64,000 nt of DNA from Oscillospiraceae bacterium (GTDB lineage: Bacteria > Bacillota > Clostridia > Oscillospirales > Oscillospiraceae). Of this stretch, positions 16,870 through 24,735 are shown piece by piece. The notes under the pieces are model-generated. The model worked only from the letters and a program-made list of their open reading frames with translations, had not been told where the DNA came from and did not search any database. The position numbers and the translations under genes are program-made. Position 1 is the stretch's first letter; every line of letters begins with the position of its first letter. The stretch covers positions 1 to 64,000 of the forward strand of contig JAILFJ010000034.1 of NCBI GenBank assembly GCA_024697625.1, read 5' to 3'.

Positions 16870-18150
16870 ATGCCCTCTTTTGTTGATAAGGCCAGGATTC
16901 GCCTGCATGCCGGAAAAGGCGGCGACGGTGCTGTTGCTTTTCACAGGGAGAAGTATGTTGCGGCGGGCGGACCGGACGGAGGAGATGGCGGCCGGGGCGG
17001 CAGCATTGTCTTTGTTCCGGACGACAGCATGACCACTTTGATGGATTTCCGTTATAAAAGAAAATACATCGCTCCCGACGGCGGAGACGGACAGGGAAAG
17101 CGCTGTGCCGGAAAGGACGGGGAGACGCTCTACGTCAGGGTTCCGAGGGGCACCCTGATTCGTGACACGGCATCCGGTGCGGTGATGCACGATATGTCCG
17201 ACGGACAGAACTTTACAGCCGCAAAGGGTGGCCGGGGCGGCTGGGGAAACATGCATTTTGCGACCCCGACAAGGCAGGTACCGCGTTTTGCAAAACCGGG
17301 GCTCCCGGGCGAAGAAAGAGACATCACCCTGGAGCTGAAGCTTCTGGCGGATGTGGGACTGGTGGGCTTCCCGAATGTCGGCAAATCCACGATCCTCTCC
17401 GTAGTGAGCAAGGCGCATCCCAAAATTGCGAACTATCACTTTACGACGCTCTACCCGAATCTGGGTGTCGTCTGGGTCAGTGAAGGCAGCAGCTTTGTGC
17501 TGGCAGATATCCCCGGGATTATTGAAGGTGCCTCGGAAGGCGCCGGGCTGGGCCATGATTTTCTGCGGCATGTGGAACGCTGCAGACTGCTGGTCCATGT
17601 GGTGGATGCCTCCGGCTCTGAGGGCCGAGATCCGGTGGATGATTATCGTATTATCAATGCCGAGCTTCAGGAGTACGAGCCGATTCTGGCTCAGCGGCCG
17701 CAGATTGTGGTTGCCAATAAGTGCGACATGCTCGGAGACGACAGAGAGAGGCTGGAACGGCTTCGCGAGACGGTTGAGGCGGCCGGGTACCCTTTCCTGG
17801 AGCTCAGTGCCGTCACGCATCAGGGTACGGCTGAGCTTGTGCAGATGTGTGCGGAGAAACTTTCTGATCTCCCGCCTGTCGCACCCTTTGAAGCGGATTA
17901 TGTTGCACCGGAGGTCAGCCCGGAGGGAGCGGAGCAGGTAACGATCCGGCATGAGGACGGTCTCTGGCAGCTGGAGGGCGACTGGCTGAGACGGGTTGCC
18001 GCCAGCGTGAATTTCTCGGATTACGAGAGCAGGATGTTCTTTGACCGAACCTTGCGCCGGGCCGGAATATTTGACAGGTTGGAAGCGATGGGGATTCAGG
18101 ACGGAGAGACGGTCTGCATCTATGATCTGATGTTTGATTACAGGTACTGA
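16870..18150 (+). CDS. obgE: GTPase Obg/CgtA
   Basis: 426 residues with three Obg domains. The Gly-rich OBG fold occupies residues 1-158 (AGKGGDGAVAFHREK, GGDGGRGGS). The G domain has GFPNVGKST (G1), the TT switch, DIPGIIEGASEGAGLG (G3), NKCD (G4) and SAV (G5). The C-terminal OCT domain begins near residue 345. Obg binds the 50S subunit and links ribosome assembly to growth and (p)ppGpp. It has a strong aggaggtg ribosome site and a conserved position after rplU-rpmA. Confidence 0.97.
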   Translation: MPSFVDKARIRLHAGKGGDGAVAFHREKYVAAGGPDGGDGGRGGSIVFVPDDSMTTLMDFRYKRKYIAPDGGDGQGKRCAGKDGETLYVRVPRGTLIRDTASGAVMHDMSDGQNFTAAKGGRGGWGNMHFATPTRQVPRFAKPGLPGEERDITLELKLLADVGLVGFPNVGKSTILSVVSKAHPKIANYHFTTLYPNLGVVWVSEGSSFVLADIPGIIEGASEGAGLGHDFLRHVERCRLLVHVVDASGSEGRDPVDDYRIINAELQEYEPILAQRPQIVVANKCDMLGDDRERLERLRETVEAAGYPFLELSAVTHQGTAELVQMCAEKLSDLPPVAPFEADYVAPEVSPEGAEQVTIRHEDGLWQLEGDWLRRVAASVNFSDYESRMFFDRTLRRAGIFDRLEAMGIQDGETVCIYDLMFDYRY

Positions 18151-18151
18151 G

Positions 18152-18622
18152 ATGTCCCTCCGGAAAAAACGTCTGCTCTGCTACGGGACGATCACTGTCC
18201 TGATCATGCTGATGATTTTCCTGCTGTCAGCACAGGACGGCACGGAATCGGGAAGCCTGAGCGAGTGGTTCCTCTCGACTCCTGTCGGGAGATGGCTGAT
18301 ATCATTTTTACCGGAGATTACGGACGAGGGGCCGGAGCTGGACATCCGGAAATACGCCCATATGACGGAATATGCCCTACTCGCGGTCAGCTCCGGCCTG
18401 TTTTTCAGAACTCTGCTGAGAGAGAATCTGGTCTGCCTGAGCGGTCTTTCTGCACTGGTGCTGTGCTTCCTGTACGCCTGCACGGATGAGTTTCACCAGC
18501 ACTTTGTCCCGGGACGGGCCGGGACTTTCACAGACGTATTGATCGATACGGCCGGTGCGCTGGCAGGGCTGCTTGTATTGTCAGTATTCTGCCTGACCGG
18601 AAAGAGAAAGGAAACGGAATGA
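18152..18622 (+). CDS. VanZ-like integral membrane protein
   Basis: 156 residues from ATG 18152, one base after the obgE stop. Four hydrophobic segments are present with VanZ family marks: a first TM ending FLLSAQDG, the conserved DIRKYAHMTEYALLA, the CTDEFHQHFVPGRAGTFTDVLIDTAGA stretch and a last TM. VanZ proteins are linked to low-level teicoplanin resistance and envelope function, but most members, including this one, have no proven role. It overlaps the next ORF by 4 bp. Confidence 0.85.
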   Translation: MSLRKKRLLCYGTITVLIMLMIFLLSAQDGTESGSLSEWFLSTPVGRWLISFLPEITDEGPELDIRKYAHMTEYALLAVSSGLFFRTLLRENLVCLSGLSALVLCFLYACTDEFHQHFVPGRAGTFTDVLIDTAGALAGLLVLSVFCLTGKRKETE

Positions 18623-20277
18623 GCAAAAACCGCCATGTGAAAATCCAGGGGATTCTCGCAATTCCGGAAAAAATAAAATCCTGCCGGGAGCAGCTTCTGC
18701 GTCTGCGCTTTCCGCTCCAGCGCGTGTTTTCCGGCCGCGATATCCTTCTGGGACTGCTCCCGCTGATCCTCCTTGCCGTGTGCCATGCCGTTGCGGTGCT
18801 ACGTTCCTTCCTCCAGCCGGCATGCATTGTTCTGGCTCTGATTTCACTGGTCCCGCTTGCTTTCGAAGCGGCTGCCCTGATCGGAAGACGGGCTTTGCCG
18901 CTGGAGCAGCTGACGGTACTGATCTCGACGGTACCCGGGTTCCTGCTGGAACCTGACGCAGCGGTGCTGATCCCCGCCTGTACTGTTCTTCTGCATCAGG
19001 CACAGGCCTATGCGCTCCTGCATCGGGAGGCTGAGCTGAACGGTATGCGGGAACTTGCCCCGGAGCTGAGAGCCGGACCTGAGAAATGTGATGCAGAAAA
19101 AAGTGCAATCGGCGCACTGCTTGCGTCCTGCGGACTGGGCTGGTATGTGCTTCTGGCGTTCATTGCCCTTGTGCTGGCCGTCGTGCTGCTGTTTCATCTG
19201 CCGGAGGCATCGGGATGGCTGCGGGCGGTCACGGTCGCTCTGGTTCTGTCAGGTCCGTCAGCGGTATTATACGCTACGCAGCTGCTGCATTTTGCGGTGT
19301 TCTGCAGTGCGGCGAAAACCGGAATCGCCTATTCGGATGACATGGTTCCGGAGGAATACCGTGCCTGCAGGCTTTTCGCTTTCAGCAAGACCGGCACGGT
19401 GACGGACGGCCGCTATGAGATCTCGGAAGTGGAACCGGCCGGGATCACGACACTGGAGCTGCTCCGCATTGCTGCCATTGCAGAATCTCAGGCGGAACAT
19501 CCGATTGCCAGGACCCTCAGAAGTGTTGCAGAGCTGCCTGAGGACGTACAGATCCGGGAACTGCAGAACGTCCAGGAGATTCCCGGGAGAGGCGTTTCGG
19601 CATTGATATCCGGGAAGCAGGTATATGTCGGGAACGCTGCCCTGCTGGAGGAACACGGGATCTGGTTCAACGTCCCGTCAAACAGCGGCTCAGCAGTTCA
19701 CGTGGCTGTGGACGGAGAATACAGGGGATATATCATGATGGCAGACAGGCTCCGCGAAAAAGCCTTTGACGCCCTGGAAGAGCTCCGGGCAGAGGGAGCC
19801 GGCATGCTGGTGATGCTGACAGGGGACGTGCGTTCGGCCGCAAGAGCCCTGGCCTCATCGCTGAACTTTGACATGGTCAAACCTGAGTTGGGCCCGACGG
19901 AAAAAGCTTCTGCGGTGCGCTATCTGCGCTCCGTGCATGGGGAGAGGGCACGGATTGCCTGTGTGGGCGACGGCACCCATGATGCCCAGATGTTCCAGCA
20001 GTCGGACATTGCCGTATGTATGAACGCGGGGAAAGACAATACCGCCGAGGTAAACCTCTATGAGGATGACATCATGGCAGTGCCCCGCTCCTACCGAATC
20101 TGCCGGAAAGCGGCCCGGATGCTCTGGATCTGTGTTGCTCTGACGGCAGCGCTGAAGCTCCTGCTCCTTATACTGGGAATCACGGGTGTTGTTGCGCCGG
20201 GGGCTGCCGCAGCGGTGGACTGTGCCTGCGGGGCGGGAACTGCCGTTTATGCGCTGACCGGGTTTTCATTGGACTGA
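18619..20277 (+). CDS. P-type ATPase-like membrane protein lacking the catalytic aspartate (pseudo-ATPase)
   Basis: 552 residues resembling the second half and membrane core of P1B-type heavy-metal ATPases. Kept features are the N-domain HP motif (AESQAEHPIARTLR), MLTGDVRSAARALA, and two TM segments at the C-terminus. The phosphorylation motif DKTGT is replaced by SKTGT (FAFSKTGTVTDG). The hinge motif GDGxND reads GDGTHDAQ. No TGE actuator loop is seen, and the CPx metal motif position reads SGPSAVLYA. It should therefore not form the aspartyl-phosphate intermediate. It may be a regulatory or sensor derivative; a decayed gene is less likely since the frame is intact over 1.6 kb. It is coupled to the VanZ-like gene and followed by a HAD phosphatase. 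Function unknown. Confidence 0.75.
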   Translation: MSKNRHVKIQGILAIPEKIKSCREQLLRLRFPLQRVFSGRDILLGLLPLILLAVCHAVAVLRSFLQPACIVLALISLVPLAFEAAALIGRRALPLEQLTVLISTVPGFLLEPDAAVLIPACTVLLHQAQAYALLHREAELNGMRELAPELRAGPEKCDAEKSAIGALLASCGLGWYVLLAFIALVLAVVLLFHLPEASGWLRAVTVALVLSGPSAVLYATQLLHFAVFCSAAKTGIAYSDDMVPEEYRACRLFAFSKTGTVTDGRYEISEVEPAGITTLELLRIAAIAESQAEHPIARTLRSVAELPEDVQIRELQNVQEIPGRGVSALISGKQVYVGNAALLEEHGIWFNVPSNSGSAVHVAVDGEYRGYIMMADRLREKAFDALEELRAEGAGMLVMLTGDVRSAARALASSLNFDMVKPELGPTEKASAVRYLRSVHGERARIACVGDGTHDAQMFQQSDIAVCMNAGKDNTAEVNLYEDDIMAVPRSYRICRKAARMLWICVALTAALKLLLLILGITGVVAPGAAAAVDCACGAGTAVYALTGFSLD

Positions 20278-20291
20278 GGGAGAATAAGACT

Positions 20292-20852
20292 GTGAACGTG
20301 TATGATTTTGACGGTACTGTGTTTCATCCGGACAGCTCGTACTGTTTCTTCCTGTTCTGCCTGAGACGATGGCCCAGAGCAGTCCTGAAAGTGATTCCGC
20401 CATCCCTGATTCAGATGATCCGCTATCTGCACGGCGGAAAGGAAGACGCCCAGAAACTGAAGGAAGCGCTGTTCTCTTTCCTGAACCGGATCGAGGACCC
20501 GGAGACTGCTGCGGAGGCGTTCTGGGAGCTCAGCTTCGACAGGATCGAATCCTGGTATCTGCAGCAGAAACGGAGTGACGATCTTGTTATCTCGGCTTCA
20601 CCGGAGTTCCTGCTGACTCCCGCTGTGAGGAGACTCGGTGTGCGTCTGATTGCGACGCCGATGAATCCGTATACCGGAAGGATTGAAGGGAAAAACTGCC
20701 ATGACAGAGAGAAATGCAGGAGATTCCTCGAGGCTTACCCCGGTGAAAAGGTAGAGGAATTCTACTCCGATTCGCTCAGTGACACACCGATGGCCGAGCT
20801 TGCAGAGAAAGCATTTCTGGTAAAAGGCCCGGAGATCCAGCCCTGGCCATAA
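20292..20852 (+). CDS. HAD-IB family phosphatase, phosphoserine-phosphatase-like
   Basis: 186 residues, GTG start after gggag. HAD motif I is MNVYDFDGTVF, motif II VISASPEFLL, and motifs III/IV are a late Lys and EEFYSDSLSDTPMAELA. The class I cap is helical (KVIPPSLIQMIRYLHGG). The fold matches HAD-IB enzymes related to SerB and membrane-lipid phosphatases; the substrate cannot be told. It follows the pseudo-ATPase by 14 bp, so the two are probably co-transcribed. Confidence 0.8.
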   Translation: MNVYDFDGTVFHPDSSYCFFLFCLRRWPRAVLKVIPPSLIQMIRYLHGGKEDAQKLKEALFSFLNRIEDPETAAEAFWELSFDRIESWYLQQKRSDDLVISASPEFLLTPAVRRLGVRLIATPMNPYTGRIEGKNCHDREKCRRFLEAYPGEKVEEFYSDSLSDTPMAELAEKAFLVKGPEIQPWP

Positions 20853-20856
20853 AAAT

Positions 20857-20897
20857 GGAAACCGCAGAATCCACTTTCCTGAGATTCTGCGGTTTCC
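20857..20897 (-). terminator. Long stem terminator for the minus-strand gene
   Basis: Perfect 15-bp stem GGAAACCGCAGAATC/GATTCTGCGGTTTCC. On the minus strand it is followed by atttttatgg, so it best terminates the 21437-20952 gene. The plus-strand side lacks a T tract. Confidence 0.75.
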
Positions 20898-20951
20898 GAA
20901 TGCAATGGGGATTGTAGGCTGAAGTGTACAGAGAATCAATCCTTCCGCCGA

Positions 20952-21437
20952 TTACGGCTGCTTCCTGAATTCCGGTACAAAACTTCTGTCGTATCCCAGC
21001 TCCCGGAGACGCCGGTCGATCTTTTTTGTCTCCTTCTGATACATGATGTTCCGGAGCTCGTCATCCGGCACGAAACGGCAGTAGCCCGTGCAGAAACTGT
21101 CAAACATGGCGGGGTTGGACGGAGACAGCTTTGTGATGATCATCAGAACACACAGAACAGCCCCGGAGGCAAAGGCAATGATGAGGTAGCGCGGACAGAA
21201 CGCCAGCACCACGGCCAGAAGCACGGCAGATACCACCGCGCAGACAATCACCGAGGTAGTGGTATAACGCTTTGCACCGACGGCAATCAAGTCCGGATCC
21301 AGCTCGTGCATCTTTCGAATCAGCGGGTAGGCAGTAAAAAAATTAAAGAGAAGCTGCCGCAGAAAAATATAGGACCAGAGCCAGCCGCCGAAGAAAACAG
21401 CCGCCGCCAGCATGATCTGGGTTGGTTCAAGTTTCAT
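20952..21437 (-). CDS. Small multi-pass membrane protein of unknown function
   Basis: 161 residues with about three TM segments (MLAAAVFFGGWLWSYIFL; VIVCAVVSAVLLAVVLAF; LIIAFASGAVLCVLMII) and a charged cytosolic C-terminus (NIMYQKETKKIDRRLRELGYD). Between them is a FDSFCTGYCRFVPDDEL segment with two Cys. I do not recognise a family. It has a good ribosome site (ggaggg upstream on the minus strand). It is a single-gene unit convergent with the HAD gene. Confidence 0.7.
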   Translation of the reverse strand: MKLEPTQIMLAAAVFFGGWLWSYIFLRQLLFNFFTAYPLIRKMHELDPDLIAVGAKRYTTTSVIVCAVVSAVLLAVVLAFCPRYLIIAFASGAVLCVLMIITKLSPSNPAMFDSFCTGYCRFVPDDELRNIMYQKETKKIDRRLRELGYDRSFVPEFRKQP

Positions 21438-21494
21438 TCTTTATCCCTCCTGCTTTCGGGAGATGATACCATAAAACGGGCGAAGTTTCAAGAT

Positions 21495-21536
21495 AATTGA
21501 AAAGATAATCCGGACAATTGAAAAGATAATCCGGAC
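21495..21536. repeat. Perfect 21-bp tandem direct repeat (two copies)
   Basis: aattgaaaagataatccggac occurs twice head-to-tail in the divergent gap between the membrane protein and the Asp23 gene. It could be paired operator sites or a simple duplication. Confidence 0.8.
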
Positions 21537-21601
21537 AGAGACTTCCTTTTTTCTGTTCTTTGTGTTAATATAACTTAGTATATTGAGTTGGAGGAACAGC
21601 C

Positions 21602-21964
21602 ATGGGTGAGAATTATATCAGCTGCAGACAGGAGCACGGGAGCATCAACATCTCAGAGGATGTGATCTCCGGGGTGGTCCGCACGGCAGTTACAGAGGTA
21701 GAGGGTGTCTCCGGCCTCAGCACGACCGCGGGCTCGGAGCTTGCAGAGCTGCTTGGCATCAAAACGCTGCCGAAGGGGGTTAAAATCCGCTTCGACGACA
21801 ACAGAATCACCACCGACGTGATCATCACGGTCTCTTACGGCAGTAACGTTGTGAGCGTCGCGAAGGCGGTTCAGGAAGCAGTGCGGAACGTCATCATTGC
21901 AACGACAGGCTTTGAGAGCGCGGATGTGAACGTCCACGTCTCCGGCATATCGTTTGAGAAATAA
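21602..21964 (+). CDS. Asp23/Gls24 family protein (YqhY-like)
   Basis: 120 residues; ISEDVISGVVRTAVTEVEGVSGL and VKIRFDDNRITTDVIITVSYG are the Asp23 family pattern. Ribosome site ggagg. Proteins of this kind located before nusB (YqhY in Bacillus) are linked to envelope or acetyl-CoA carboxylase homeostasis. The position directly upstream of nusB matches that of other Clostridia and marks the start of the long operon that follows. Confidence 0.88.
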   Translation: MGENYISCRQEHGSINISEDVISGVVRTAVTEVEGVSGLSTTAGSELAELLGIKTLPKGVKIRFDDNRITTDVIITVSYGSNVVSVAKAVQEAVRNVIIATTGFESADVNVHVSGISFEK

Positions 21965-21967
21965 GCC

Positions 21968-22408
21968 ATGACAAGGATGACAGCAAGGCAGCTGGCGGTT
22001 CAGCTGCTGTTTTCGATGGAGGCGAATCATCTGTCTCCGGAGGAGGCCGCCGGACTGTTCTTCTCAGAGGAACACTACGATACACTGAAGGATGAGGACA
22101 GCATCTATGCGGAGCCGCCGGATGAGGAGCAGATGCTCTATATCAGGCGCCTGACCGATACGGCTTACAGCCATCTTGAAGAGATCGACGAAGTCATCGC
22201 CCGTTACTCAAAAGGGTGGAAACTCAGCAGACTCCCGAAGACAACCCTGGCGGTCCTTCGCTGTGCAATCTGTGAGATCCTCTTTATGGACGATATTCCG
22301 GACGCCGTGGCAGTGGACGAGGCGGTAGAACAGGGAAAGCGCTATGACTCACCGGAGGGAGGCGCCTTTATTAACGGCCTTCTGGGGAGCTTCCTTCGGG
22401 ACAGATGA
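21968..22408 (+). CDS. nusB: Transcription antitermination/rRNA maturation factor NusB
   Basis: 146 residues, all-helical. It starts MTARQLAVQLLFSMEAN-like and has the C-terminal NusB pattern LPKTTLAVLRCAICEILF, DAVAVDEAVEQGKRY and FINGLLGSFLRD. It binds boxA RNA with NusE (S10) for rRNA antitermination. It begins 3 bp after the Asp23 gene and overlaps xseA by 4 bp (ATGA). Confidence 0.93.
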   Translation: MTRMTARQLAVQLLFSMEANHLSPEEAAGLFFSEEHYDTLKDEDSIYAEPPDEEQMLYIRRLTDTAYSHLEEIDEVIARYSKGWKLSRLPKTTLAVLRCAICEILFMDDIPDAVAVDEAVEQGKRYDSPEGGAFINGLLGSFLRDR

Positions 22409-23649
22409 CGGAGACGATTCCGCGCATGACCGTGACGGTAAGCGAACTGAACGCTGCGGTCAAGGTTCTTCTGGAATCGGACCGTCGCTTCCTGGACCTC
22501 TGTGTGACCGGAGAACTCTCCAACTATAAGATCTACCCGTCCGGGCATCATTATTTCTCGCTGAAAGACCAGGAGAGCAGCCTTCGCTGCGTGATGTTTC
22601 GCAGCAGTGCCCAGAAGCTTCGGTTCCGACCGGAGAACGGGATGAAGGTGTCTGCGTACGGCAGTCTGAGAGTCTATCCGAGAGACGGTGCCTATCAGCT
22701 CAACTGCACCGGGATCATGCCGGAAGGGGTTGGAGACCTGCAGGTCGCCTACGAGCAGCTGAAGCAGAGACTCCGGGAGGAAGGTCTGTTTGATCCCGCG
22801 CACAAGAAACCGATCCCGGTGTTTCCGGACAGGGTTGCGCTGATTACGTCCTCCGCGGGAGCTGCAGTGCGGGACATGATCCGGATCTTCGGACAGCGGT
22901 GGCCGATGACAGAACTGGTTCTTCTGCCTGTCCGGGTTCAGGGCGAGGAGGCGCCGGCAGAGATTGCGGGCGCAATCCGCTATGCCAACGAGTTTGACGT
23001 TGCGGATCTCATTATTACCGGCCGCGGCGGCGGGTCGCTGGAGGATCTCTGGGCCTTTAACGACGAGCGGGTGGCCAGGGCAATCTATGCATCCCGGATT
23101 CCCGTGATATCGGCCGTAGGGCATGAACCGGATGTCACGATCTCGGACTACGTGGCCGACAGACGCGCCTCGACGCCCTCCAATGCGGCGGAAATCGCAG
23201 TGCCGGACTACCGCAGTGTCTATGAGGATCTGAAGAAGCTGGAACGCAAGCTCCGGCTCTCCCAGGAGAGCCGCCTGACATTCTGCCGGCAGCAGCTTGA
23301 ATTCTTTGGGAAGAAAAGAGTTCTGACCGACGCATCCGGCTTTGTGGACCTGCGGAGACTGGAACTGGACAGACTCCAGGAAAGAATGCAGATGTCGACA
23401 GAGAATCTTCTCCTTGGAAAACGGAGCGCTCTGGTTCAGAAAGCTGCTTCACTGGAAGCGATGAGTCCCCTGAAAGTGATGTCGAGGGGCTATCTCATGG
23501 CATTTGGACCGTCCGGTGAGATGCTCCGCAGCGCGCGCGAACTTCATGAGGGAGACGGATTTCAGCTGCGGCTGACCGACGGGACAGCCGACTGCAGAGT
23601 AGAACGTGTGGAGGTTTCTGAAGATGGAAAAACAGAAGCTGAGCTTTGA
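22405..23649 (+). CDS. xseA: Exodeoxyribonuclease VII large subunit
   Basis: 414 residues. An N-terminal OB fold (LCVTGELSNYKIYPSGHHYFSLKD) is followed by the catalytic core with DLIITGRGGGSLEDLWAFNDE and ISAVGHEPDVTISDYVADRRASTPSNAAE, then a coiled-coil C-terminal part that contacts XseB. The enzyme degrades single-stranded DNA to oligonucleotides in both directions. Its 3' end overlaps xseB by 26 bp, so expression is coupled. Confidence 0.95.
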   Translation: MTETIPRMTVTVSELNAAVKVLLESDRRFLDLCVTGELSNYKIYPSGHHYFSLKDQESSLRCVMFRSSAQKLRFRPENGMKVSAYGSLRVYPRDGAYQLNCTGIMPEGVGDLQVAYEQLKQRLREEGLFDPAHKKPIPVFPDRVALITSSAGAAVRDMIRIFGQRWPMTELVLLPVRVQGEEAPAEIAGAIRYANEFDVADLIITGRGGGSLEDLWAFNDERVARAIYASRIPVISAVGHEPDVTISDYVADRRASTPSNAAEIAVPDYRSVYEDLKKLERKLRLSQESRLTFCRQQLEFFGKKRVLTDASGFVDLRRLELDRLQERMQMSTENLLLGKRSALVQKAASLEAMSPLKVMSRGYLMAFGPSGEMLRSARELHEGDGFQLRLTDGTADCRVERVEVSEDGKTEAEL

Positions 23650-23851
23650 GGCTTCGGTAAAGCGCCTGGAGGAGATCGTCGCCCATCTGGAAAAAGGGGA
23701 TATCACGCTTCAGGAATCCCTGGACTGCTTCGAGGAAGGATCAGCTCTGCTGGCGGACTGCAACCGGATGCTGGAGGATGCTGAGCAGAGAGTGTTTCAG
23801 ATGAAAAAAGGAAAAGACCGTCAGCCCGAGCTGACGCCGTTTGAAGAGTGA
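23624..23851 (+). CDS. xseB: Exodeoxyribonuclease VII small subunit
   Basis: 75 residues from ATG 23624 (ggagg 9 bp upstream lies inside xseA). LSFEASVKRLEEIVAHLEKGDITLQESL is the family hallmark. It is a short helical hairpin that assembles around XseA. Its stop is 1 bp before the ispA start codon. Confidence 0.93.
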   Translation: MEKQKLSFEASVKRLEEIVAHLEKGDITLQESLDCFEEGSALLADCNRMLEDAEQRVFQMKKGKDRQPELTPFEE

Positions 23852-23852
23852 T

Positions 23853-24728
23853 ATGAAAAACAGACTATCCGAATACAGGACCCTGATCGACAGACGACTT
23901 GAGGATTTTTTTGTTCTGCCGGAAGGCGACCCGATGAGCGGATATGCGGAAGCGCTTCGATACAGCCTTCTCTCCGGCGGAAAGAGAATCCGCGGGACGC
24001 TTCTTCTGGAGTTCTGCCGGATCTGCGGGGGAGAGGTCGCAGCTGCGCTGGATGCCGCCTGCGGACTGGAAATGCTGCACACCTACAGCCTGATCCATGA
24101 CGACCTGCCCTGCATGGATGACGATGACCTGCGAAGAGGAAAGCCCACCAACCATGTGGTATACGGAGAATGCGTCGCGACCCTAGCAGGAGATGCCCTG
24201 CAGGCCGAGGCCTTCGGCACCATCCTGCGCTCGGATCTGCCCGGAGAGGCAAGGCTTCGCTGTGCGGAGCTGCTTGCGGATGCGGTGGGCTTTGACGGGA
24301 TGTGCGGCGGACAGTATCTTGATATGCTCGGAGAGGGCAAAGTGCTGACAACGGCTGAGCTTGATGCCATCAACCGGCGGAAAACGGGGGCGTTACTGAG
24401 TGCTGCCTGCGCCATGGGAGCGGCTGCGGCGGGAGGATCAAAAGAGCAGGAGACCGCCGCCGCACGCTTCGGCACACTGATCGGGCTGGCTTTCCAGATC
24501 CGCGACGACATGCTCGACGTGCTCAGCACCGAAGAGGAACTGGGAAAGCCGATCGGCTCGGATCGGAACGAAGGAAAAAACACCTATATGGCACTGCTTG
24601 GCCTGGAGGAATGCACCCGTGCTGTGGGGCGCCTGACGGACGAAGCGCTGGCTGTTCTGCGGGAGCAGTTCTCAGACACGGCGTTTCTCGAGAGCCTGGC
24701 GGAGAGCCTGGCAGCGCGGAAAAGCTGA
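23853..24728 (+). CDS. ispA: Polyprenyl (farnesyl/geranyl) diphosphate synthase
   Basis: 291 residues from ATG 23853. First Asp-rich motif HDDLPCMDDDDLRRGKPTNH, second motif QIRDDMLDV, plus GGKRIRG at the allyl/IPP site. These trans-prenyltransferases condense IPP with DMAPP/GPP. The residues before the first motif (HTYSLIHDD) are typical of FPP synthases. Its neighbours dxs and tlyA fit the usual xseB-ispA-dxs-tlyA order, so it supplies isoprenoids to the MEP-dependent undecaprenyl and quinone pathways. Confidence 0.92.
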   Translation: MKNRLSEYRTLIDRRLEDFFVLPEGDPMSGYAEALRYSLLSGGKRIRGTLLLEFCRICGGEVAAALDAACGLEMLHTYSLIHDDLPCMDDDDLRRGKPTNHVVYGECVATLAGDALQAEAFGTILRSDLPGEARLRCAELLADAVGFDGMCGGQYLDMLGEGKVLTTAELDAINRRKTGALLSAACAMGAAAAGGSKEQETAAARFGTLIGLAFQIRDDMLDVLSTEEELGKPIGSDRNEGKNTYMALLGLEECTRAVGRLTDEALAVLREQFSDTAFLESLAESLAARKS

Positions 24729-24735
24729 GTGGAGT

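Noticed and set aside
20292-20852. Phosphoserine phosphatase SerB
   Set aside because: It has HAD-IB motifs but a different cap and context; substrate not assignable, so no symbol given.
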